NCBI GenBank assembly: GCA_009377735.1
Contig: WHTL01000133.1
Coordinates: 1-9,842 of the forward strand
DNA: 9,842 nucleotides
Origin: Acidimicrobiia bacterium
GTDB taxonomy: Bacteria > Actinomycetota > Acidimicrobiia > Spongiisociales > ZC4RG35
Direction: 5' to 3'
The notes under the pieces are model-generated. The model saw nothing but the letters and a program-made list of their open reading frames with translations. It was not told the DNA's origin and did not search any database. Both the position numbers and the translations under genes were made by a program. Shown piece by piece: positions 1-5,259 of this stretch; position 1 is the first letter of the stretch, and every line of letters begins with the position of its first letter.

Positions 1-25
1 GAGTCGGATTGAGGGGGAAGGGGAC

Positions 26-1213
26 TCAGTCCGTGAGGCCGGCTCGGACTAGGAAGGCGGCCATCTGGCCGCGCTCCACGTCGTCATCGGGGCAGAACTG
101 GGTGTTGTCCGGTGGATTGCAGCCCACTGTGATTCCTGCATCTGCGAGGGCAGCGATGTCCTCTGCGAACACATTGTCATCGCTGACATCATCGAAATCG
201 GCCGAACCAGCCGGCAGATCCAGAGCCCTCACCAAGAACGCAGCCATCTGCTGACGCTCAACATCGTCATCTGGGCAGAACAGGTCGTTCTCGGGTGGGT
301 TACAACCGAGGGTGATCCCAGCATCGGCCAGAGCGGAGATGTCTTCGCCGAACACGTTGTCGTCGTCGACATCATCGAAATCGGCCGAACCAGCCGGCAG
401 ATCCAGAGCCCTCACCAAGAACGCAGCCATCTGCTGACGCTCAACATCGTCATTGGGGCAGAACAGGTCGTTCTCCGGGGGATTACATCCCACAGTGATC
501 CCGGACTCCGCAAGCCTCTCGATGTCGTCCTCGAAAACATTGTCGTCGTCGACATCTTCGAACCTGTCGTCATCATCATCATCGTCGGGGATGGTGGTGG
601 TTGTCGGCGAGGTGGTGGTCGTCGAAGATGGCGGCGGGTTGCCGTCATCGAGATCGGCGCACTGGCCCTCGGCATCACCCTGGACTGTGTTGTTGCCGCC
701 GTTGGGTGCGGGCTCGTTCCCCTCACACTGGAGGTTGCCGCCGATGGTGTTGCCACGGATCTCTTTGTTCCCGCCATCGTTGTCGTTGACTTGGACATCT
801 CCGTCGACGTCGCTGCTGGTCACCGCCAGGTTCCCGTCATTGTTCTCATACTGCACGTTGCCGCCAACGGTGGTGTTGTTGACGGTGGCCCGGCTGCTGT
901 CGAACACCTGGATGTCGCCGTCGACCTCGGAGCCTCTCACATTTACGTAGGATGCTCCGCCGTCATCGGTCTGGATGTTCCCATCGACGTAAGCGCCGTT
1001 CAACACATTGACTCTGGCGTTGGGTTCGACCTTGACGTCGCCCTCGACGGTGGTCCCGTTGAGGGTGCAGGTGGCTCCGTTGGGAACGACAACGTTGTCG
1101 CCGATGGTCACCGCACCAATCGTGCCCGTACAGGACTCATCGGCGGAGGCGACCTGGGCCGTGGCGATTACCGCCAACATGGCGATGGTCGCCAGGAATA
1201 CAAGTTTTCTCAT
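26..1213 (-). CDS. Secreted beta-solenoid protein with three C-terminal SLH-like repeats
   Basis: This 395-residue protein is probably exported and held at the cell surface; no enzymatic motif is visible. Residues 1-24 form a signal peptide (MRK, a hydrophobic core, then VASA before the cleavage site). Residues about 26-185 carry seven short repeats with the core G-[DN]-[VIL]-[QK] at residues 58, 78, 99, 118, 138, 159 and 179 (the last is G-D-A-E), a spacing of 19-21 residues expected of a beta-solenoid resembling bactofilin or polymer-forming folds. A Thr/Pro/Ser linker and a run of seven Asp follow (about 193-216). Residues 217-395 are three SLH-like repeats of about 61 residues, each with GCNPP and FCP cysteines. 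The ATG at 1213 is preceded by AGGAGA with good spacing. The gene is divergent from the vWA lipoprotein gene. The exact family of the solenoid part is not recognised. Confidence 0.9.
   Translation of the reverse strand: MRKLVFLATIAMLAVIATAQVASADESCTGTIGAVTIGDNVVVPNGATCTLNGTTVEGDVKVEPNARVNVLNGAYVDGNIQTDDGGASYVNVRGSEVDGDIQVFDSSRATVNNTTVGGNVQYENNDGNLAVTSSDVDGDVQVNDNDGGNKEIRGNTIGGNLQCEGNEPAPNGGNNTVQGDAEGQCADLDDGNPPPSSTTTTSPTTTTIPDDDDDDDRFEDVDDDNVFEDDIERLAESGITVGCNPPENDLFCPNDDVERQQMAAFLVRALDLPAGSADFDDVDDDNVFGEDISALADAGITLGCNPPENDLFCPDDDVERQQMAAFLVRALDLPAGSADFDDVSDDNVFAEDIAALADAGITVGCNPPDNTQFCPDDDVERGQMAAFLVRAGLTD
29..565 (-). repeat. Three SLH-like repeats of the solenoid protein (61-residue period)
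   Basis: Each unit reads roughly F-x-D-V-x-D-D-N-V-F, D-I-x-x-L-A-x-x-G-I-T, GCNPP, FCPxDDVER and QMAAFLVRA. This matches the SLH consensus, with an added pair of cysteines likely to be disulphide-bonded. The period is 183 bases. The copies at about 185-270 and 368-453 are identical over that stretch, which suggests recent duplication or gene conversion. SLH domains elsewhere attach proteins to cell-wall polymers; that role here is inferred from family knowledge. Confidence 0.85.
668..1042 (-). repeat. Seven-rung beta-solenoid repeat region (about 20 residues per rung)
   Basis: Within the first gene, the motif G-[DN]-[VIL]-[QK] recurs at residues 58, 78, 99, 118, 138, 159 and 179, with intervals of 20, 21, 19, 20, 21 and 20. 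The segments between are rich in Asn, Asp, Gly, Thr and Val. This regularity is what a right-handed beta-helix with one turn per repeat would give. The DNA repeats are diverged, so the duplication is old compared with the SLH repeats of the same gene. Confidence 0.7.
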
Positions 1214-1389
1214 TATCTTCTCCTGGTTTCAGGGGTGGGTACAGGCGGAAGAGTATTTGGCACTAATAAGAATTCGGTAAGCGCTACATGAGAAGGTTCT
1301 TAACGTTCTGCACCTTCGTCAGATCGGGTTCGGGAACCCATCGGCCTCGCCCGCCGTCGAAGCGGTAGCCGAAAGGGGCACAACCAATC
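1214..1389. promoter_or_regulatory. Divergent control region between solenoid and vWA lipoprotein genes
   Basis: Promoters for both flanking genes should lie in these 176 bases. Two inverted repeats stand out: GAAGGT (1292-1297) with ACCTTC (1312-1317), separated by 14 bases, and GGGTTC (1326-1331) with GAACCC (1334-1339), separated by only two bases. Either could be an operator. The lipoprotein start has AAGGGG at 1373-1378, rather far (11 bases) from its ATG. No convincing -35/-10 pair could be fixed by eye on either strand. Confidence 0.45.
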
Positions 1390-3048
1390 ATGACAAACAC
1401 CAAGAAAAAACCAATCACAACATTGCTCGCAGTGGGCCTGCTCCTCGGAGCGTGCTCAGGGGCCGATCAGGTCGAAGCTGGGGTCGATCCAGGCGGCACC
1501 GACACCGCCAGCCACCCGAGCATCCCGAGTGAGAACACCGAGATGGCAGGCACCCCCGAACCAAGGGATGACTTCGTGGCCGACACCACGATGGAGAACC
1601 CCGTGCCACCGAGGGAGGCCGACGACCGCCCCTATGACACCAATTTCAGGGGATACGAGGAGAACGAGCCGACCGACCCGACCGACGACGCCGAATCGAC
1701 CTTTGCGGTTGATGTGGACACCGGCTCCTACACCCTCCTTCGGGGTTGGTTGGACGAGGGCTACCAGCCTCCACCGGAGGCGGTGCGACCGGAGGAGTAC
1801 ATCAACTTCTTCAACCTCGGATACGAGACACCAGACGACGACACCTTTGCAATCCACGTCGATGGGACCGAGAGCCCGTACTACGACAGCACCTTGGTGA
1901 GGATCGGCATCGCCGCCAAAGATATCGAGGCGGAGGAACGCCCCGACGTCAACCTCACCCTCGTGGTCGACACCTCCGGGTCGATGGAGGAAGACAACCG
2001 GTTGGAACTCGTCAAGGAGTCGATCGAGTATTTGGTTGGCGAGCTCCGCGAGGAGGATCGAATCGCCATTGTGGAGTACTCCGAGGACGCCCGCGTCGTG
2101 TTGGAGTCCACTCCAGTTGACGACGACGAGGAAATACTCGACGCCGTCGACTCCCTCCAACCTCGTGCCAGCACCAACGCCGCGGCAGGTCTGGAGTTGG
2201 GATATCAACTCACCGACGAGACCTACGTTGAGGATGACTCAAATATGGTCGTGCTGCTCTCCGACGGGGTGGCCAATGTTGGCGCCGACACACCAGGCGG
2301 GATCCTGGAGACCCTTGCCGAGGCCAACGAGAATGGGATAAGCCTCCTGACCGTGGGTGTCGGTCTGGGCAACTACAACGACGAGCTGATGGAGCAGCTC
2401 GCGAATCGGGCCGACGGCCAATACCGCTATGTAGACACACTCGACGAGGTCGAGCGGATCTTCGGCCGGGATCTGGTGGGATCAATCGTCACGGTGGCCA
2501 AGGACGCCAAGGTCCAGGTGAGTTTCGACTCCGAGAACGTCGAGTCCTACCGGTTGATAGGCTATGAAAACCGCGACGTCGCAGACCGAGACTTCGAACG
2601 GGATGATGTCGACGCCGGCGAGATCGGGTCCGGACACACCGTGACCGCCCTCTACGAGGTGGAAATACGCGACGACGCCGTTGGGAAGCTGGGCGAGGTG
2701 CAATTCCGATGGGCCGACCCCGACAGTGGCGAGGTGACCGAGGTCAACGAGCCCATCTACTCCGATGCCGTCTCCGCCGAGTGGGATGACGCCAGTCCCC
2801 ATCTCCGGCTGGCCGCCACGGTCGGTGCCTTTGCCGAGTGGATCGGCGATCGGGAAGCCGCCGAGGACATCGACTACGACGACATCGATGACAATATCGA
2901 CGATCTCGAAACCGAATTGGAGTCCTCAGACGTAAGTGTTCAGAGACCTCGTCCGCCAGGCGGACGAGGTGTTCTGAGGTCAAGGTTTCTAGAGGGTTCG
3001 GCCGCATGGGGGCTGGGCCCTCTCGACGCGTCCGGGGTCAGCCGGTGA
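1390..3048 (+). CDS. YfbK-like von Willebrand factor A lipoprotein, frame apparently shifted near its C-terminus
   Basis: The protein is a predicted membrane-anchored lipoprotein with an extracytoplasmic, metal-binding vWA domain. The lipobox LGAC ends at Cys22, followed by a low-complexity acidic/Pro linker to about residue 100. A YfbK-type N-terminal segment (about 102-146, with STFAVDVDTGSYTLLR) precedes the vWA domain (about 188-360). Its MIDAS residues are visible: DTSGS at 194-198, Thr262 in STNAA and Asp292 in LSDG. A YfbK C-terminal (DUF3520-like) domain follows from about 380. As read, it ends at residue 552 with a Pro/Arg/Gly-rich tail unlike the acidic protein before it. From 2939, one base out of frame, the DNA encodes FRDLVRQADEVF and a TGA at 2975-2977, the kind of ending expected for this family. 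A one-base gain (or two-base loss) near 2938 is therefore likely, real or a sequencing error. The full-length reading overlaps the convergent protease gene by 11 bases. Confidence 0.9.
   Translation: MTNTKKKPITTLLAVGLLLGACSGADQVEAGVDPGGTDTASHPSIPSENTEMAGTPEPRDDFVADTTMENPVPPREADDRPYDTNFRGYEENEPTDPTDDAESTFAVDVDTGSYTLLRGWLDEGYQPPPEAVRPEEYINFFNLGYETPDDDTFAIHVDGTESPYYDSTLVRIGIAAKDIEAEERPDVNLTLVVDTSGSMEEDNRLELVKESIEYLVGELREEDRIAIVEYSEDARVVLESTPVDDDEEILDAVDSLQPRASTNAAAGLELGYQLTDETYVEDDSNMVVLLSDGVANVGADTPGGILETLAEANENGISLLTVGVGLGNYNDELMEQLANRADGQYRYVDTLDEVERIFGRDLVGSIVTVAKDAKVQVSFDSENVESYRLIGYENRDVADRDFERDDVDAGEIGSGHTVTALYEVEIRDDAVGKLGEVQFRWADPDSGEVTEVNEPIYSDAVSAEWDDASPHLRLAATVGAFAEWIGDREAAEDIDYDDIDDNIDDLETELESSDVSVQRPRPPGGRGVLRSRFLEGSAAWGLGPLDASGVSR
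2938..2977 (+). other. Probable frameshift site and displaced native C-terminus of the vWA lipoprotein
   Basis: Up to Ser516 (codon ending at 2937) the protein looks normal. If one base at about 2938 is skipped, the reading continues FRDLVRQADEVF and stops at TGA 2975-2977, giving a protein of about 528 residues. The long reading instead adds 36 residues rich in Arg, Pro and Gly. There is no homopolymer at the site, so a simple slippage error is not the obvious cause. Confidence 0.7.
2940..2977. terminator. Long hairpin between convergent genes, possible bidirectional terminator
   Basis: A perfect inverted repeat has 11-base arms, CCTCGTCCGCC (2947-2957) and GGCGGACGAGG (2959-2969), around a single A. 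TCAGA (2940-2944) can pair with TCTGA (2973-2977), extending the stem past a small bulge. It lies where the lipoprotein gene should end and about 60 bases beyond the stop of the convergent protease gene. No T-tract follows on either strand, so termination is only inferred. Confidence 0.45.
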
Positions 3049-4780
3049 GAGCTCGCCGTAGGAAGGCGGCCATTTCACCCCGGGTCACCGGCTCGTTGGG
3101 GCAGAACTCGTAGTTACCGGGGGGATTGCAACCGAAGGTGACCCCGCGGGCAGACAGCCACTCGATGTCATCGCTGAAAGTGGAGGATCCGTCGACGTCG
3201 GTGAACTCGCTCGGGGGGCGGCTCGGCTCAAGGTCGGGCAACGCACGGTGGAGGAAGGCCGCCATCTCACCACGCGTCACTGGTTCGGTGGGACAGAACG
3301 CACTGTTGGCCGGGGGATTACAACCCCTGGTTATCCCACGCGATGACAACCACTCGACGTCCTCCTCGAACACCGAGGTGTCGTCGTCGGAGAAGTCCGT
3401 GGCTCCCTCGGACTCCTTGAGGTCGGGTAGGGCTCGTCGGAGGAAGGCTGCCATTTGTCCCCTCGTCACTCCTTCCCCAGGACAGAAGAGGCTGTTCTCG
3501 GGGGGATTGCATCCGAGCGTGATTCTCTCCCCGAGCAACCATTGGATGTCCTTGCGGAACACCGAGTCCTTGGTGTCTCCGAACACTCCCGCCGACACCT
3601 CGACTAGGAACCGCCCTCCATTGCCTCTCGCCACCGACACCATCCGGTCGCCCACCTCGGCCGTCGAACCCGGCGGTATGACCAGATCTATCGGTTCGCG
3701 GTACGCCTCGAGCTTCATGAACTCGAAGGGATCGCCGCGGGAGATGTGACGTCTGAACCCGAAAAAGTCCTGCTCGTTGTAGCAGTCGACGATGTTTTCG
3801 TGAGGACATTTGCGAACCTCGTATACGTCGACACCCTCCCACACCTGTGGAATGGGATCGTAGGGTGCCTTGGTGGAGGCGCCGAGGGTGATGTAACTCC
3901 CATCGTCGACCCGGATCACACCCATCTGGTACCCCTCGTCGCCAGCGCTGGACGGAGTCAGGGTAAATGTCGCCCGACCCACCCCAACCATTCGGACCTC
4001 CTCGGGTGTGATCCATCCGGCGGCATAACGGTTGATGGTCGCCGCTTCGTACGGCCAGGGGTAGGTACCCCAATGGGTGCTGCCGTCATCGGTCCAGGTT
4101 CCGTAATTGCCCGACATGAGGTCACGGGCGTTGTCGTACTCACGGTCGTTGCCCTCTGCCTTGCCGGTGAAGGAGTGTGGGAAGTGGATGGTATGGCCAA
4201 TCTCGTGGGCGGCCACGGTGACGAAGCCGTGGTCGTAGCCCACAACTGCCCAGCGTTGGTTGGAGGGGTAGTGAGGTCCGTTGTTCCCCGGTCCGGCAAA
4301 GCCACCTCCACCCGGGATGGCGATCAGGGCCGCGTTCGATGTTCCCGGGCTGCGGTTGGCCGTCTCCGAGAGACAGCTCTCCGTTCCTGTTGACCCCAGT
4401 GAGCCACCCACTACGAAAGACGTTCGATATGCCCCCCGGGAGAGTGCATCGAAGTACGGGGTGACCTGGCCACGAAGTTTGTCGACAACCCTCTGTGGCG
4501 AGTCGTCGATACCGCAGGTCCAGACCTCGATCACGTCAATACCGAAACTGTGCGCCTTGACAAAGTCGGAGAACGGGACCAGACCCAGCGGATCCTCCTC
4601 CGTGGAGACCACCCCCAGTTCGTCCGCGTCCAATTGTGGCAGGACGATGTCACTACCGTCCCTGGCGACAACGTCCGGCCCATCCTCGGCAAGCACTGGC
4701 AGCGCAACGAGCAGCAGGAAAAGGGCGGCCAGCAGGGTCAGGGAGAGGTGTCTTCTGGCGAACTTGGATTGGGGGCGCAA
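3038..4780 (-). CDS. Secreted metzincin-type zinc protease with three SLH-like repeats
   Basis: This 580-residue exported protein is probably a surface-attached metalloprotease. A signal peptide covers residues 1-31 (RR, a long Leu-rich core, then PVLA before EDG). The zinc site HEIGHTIHFPH at 192-202 fits HExxHxxGxxH, with ligands His192, His196 and His202 and catalytic Glu193, but His199 stands where metzincins normally have Gly. Met222 in DLMSG is a good Met-turn. Cysteines 89, 136, 325 and 333 are shared with the neighbouring paralogue. Residues about 402-580 are three SLH-like repeats with GCNPP and FCP. The start is TTG at 4778-4780, supported by AAGGAGAGG just upstream and by the position of the signal peptide. 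The nearest known group I can suggest is the gametolysin-like M11 or a related metzincin family; the substrate is unknown. Confidence 0.9.
   Translation of the reverse strand: MRPQSKFARRHLSLTLLAALFLLLVALPVLAEDGPDVVARDGSDIVLPQLDADELGVVSTEEDPLGLVPFSDFVKAHSFGIDVIEVWTCGIDDSPQRVVDKLRGQVTPYFDALSRGAYRTSFVVGGSLGSTGTESCLSETANRSPGTSNAALIAIPGGGGFAGPGNNGPHYPSNQRWAVVGYDHGFVTVAAHEIGHTIHFPHSFTGKAEGNDREYDNARDLMSGNYGTWTDDGSTHWGTYPWPYEAATINRYAAGWITPEEVRMVGVGRATFTLTPSSAGDEGYQMGVIRVDDGSYITLGASTKAPYDPIPQVWEGVDVYEVRKCPHENIVDCYNEQDFFGFRRHISRGDPFEFMKLEAYREPIDLVIPPGSTAEVGDRMVSVARGNGGRFLVEVSAGVFGDTKDSVFRKDIQWLLGERITLGCNPPENSLFCPGEGVTRGQMAAFLRRALPDLKESEGATDFSDDDTSVFEEDVEWLSSRGITRGCNPPANSAFCPTEPVTRGEMAAFLHRALPDLEPSRPPSEFTDVDGSSTFSDDIEWLSARGVTFGCNPPGNYEFCPNEPVTRGEMAAFLRRALTG
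3041..3577 (-). repeat. Three SLH-like repeats of the first protease
   Basis: Units of 63-64 residues carry a W-L-x-x-R-x-[IV]-T core, GCNPP, FCP, VTRG and MAAFLxRAL. The DNA periods are 189 and 192 bases. The repeats are closer in style to those of the second protease (WLSSRGIT, NEPVTRGEMAAFL) than to those of the solenoid protein, as expected if the two protease genes arose by duplication. Confidence 0.85.
4175..4207 (-). other. Zinc-binding motif of the first protease
   Basis: These codons encode HEIGHTIHFPH. Three histidines at positions 1, 5 and 11 and a glutamate at position 2 match the metzincin signature. The eighth position is His instead of the usual Gly. Confidence 0.8.
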
Positions 4781-4782
4781 GA

Positions 4783-4791
4783 CCTCTCCTT
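4783..4791 (-). promoter_or_regulatory. Ribosome-binding site deciding the TTG start of the first protease
   Basis: On the minus strand AAGGAGAGG lies two bases before TTG (4778-4780), with the AAGGAG core five bases away. This strong site supports the TTG start. Confidence 0.75.
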
Positions 4792-4800
4792 AGGCCTCAC

Positions 4801-4862
4801 GCGGATAGGTGCTGGGCCCTGTATTGATTAGGTTCGGTACCACGCCGAGCGTGCCTATCCGC
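4801..4862 (-). promoter_or_regulatory. Structured leader element upstream of the first protease
   Basis: Nine-base arms GCGGATAGG (4801-4809) and CCTATCCGC (4854-4862) pair perfectly and could extend through wobble pairs. Inside, stacked on the closing stem, is a second hairpin, CACGC/GCGTG on the minus strand (4841-4853), followed by an unpaired stretch. The element ends 10 bases before the ribosome-binding site. It could be a riboswitch-like or protein-binding leader; I could not match it to a known riboswitch class. Confidence 0.45.
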
Positions 4863-4882
4863 TGATGTCCTTCGGTCCTCGT

Positions 4883-4913
4883 AATCTACCAGCCGTGTCT
4901 GCCAGGGTGTAAA
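4883..4913 (-). promoter_or_regulatory. Weak promoter candidate for the first protease
   Basis: On the minus strand TTTACA (4908-4913) resembles a -35 box and TAGATT (4883-4888) a TAnnnT-type -10 box, with a rather long 19-base spacing. Transcription from here would place the stem at 4801-4862 within a leader of roughly 95 bases. Confidence 0.25.
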
Positions 4914-5226
4914 GAGGCAAACCCCTTGAGTCCATAAGCACTGAGAGGGCCCTCTAAGGAACCCAAGGTACGGACCGGGCGTGCCGCAACAGGCAACGAT
5001 CAATAATCCCCAGACGTGGGTGGTCGTGCAGATGCCGTGGAGGCAGGTGGGAAACCCCAGCCGCGGCACCAATCCACCAGGCCAACCCTGCAAGGTAAGA
5101 CATCACATCGACACCCCCATCGAACCGGGGACCGCCGCCAACGCGACAGACAGACACCGAGTTCGCGGAGGTGAGGTCGGACGGCCCCGACCACGCGAGA
5201 AGAGAACCAGAGGCAGCCGTAGGGGG

Positions 5227-5249
5227 TCTGGGGGACGGAGTCCCCCAGA
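5227..5249 (-). terminator. Hairpin terminator candidate after the second protease
   Basis: A perfect 10-base stem, TCTGGGGGAC with GTCCCCCAGA, has a three-base loop and begins about 10 bases after the protease stop codon. There is no T-tract downstream on the minus strand, as is common for actinobacterial terminators, so its efficiency is uncertain. Confidence 0.55.
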
Positions 5250-5259
5250 AATAACTCAC

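Larger units (their letters stand above)
4781..5259. other. Non-coding spacer between the two protease genes
   Basis: These 479 bases hold no reading frame I trust: the short frames here overlap hairpins and have low-complexity, unrelated translations. Reading in the direction of the genes (minus strand), it contains a strong hairpin just after the second protease stop (5227-5249), a weaker GC hairpin (5175-5180 with 5187-5192), a nested hairpin (5033-5040 with 5061-5068), a 12-base palindrome (4944-4955) and a long stem near the ribosome-binding site of the first protease (4801-4862). The amount of paired structure suggests a terminator plus an RNA leader. Confidence 0.55.

Noticed and set aside
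566..588. Short trinucleotide run (GTC/ATC) looking like a microsatellite
   Set aside because: It is the codon run for the seven Asp of the linker in the solenoid protein.
1456..2208. 250-residue frame antisense to the vWA lipoprotein gene
   Set aside because: It lies fully opposite a well-supported gene; long antisense frames are expected in high-GC DNA.
3746..4393. 215-residue frame antisense to the first protease gene
   Set aside because: Shadow of the protease frame; low-complexity Val/Gly-rich translation.
5115..5135. GGTTCGAT on the minus strand resembling a tRNA T-loop
   Set aside because: The flanking bases do not form the five-base T-stem and no acceptor, D or anticodon arms can be built.
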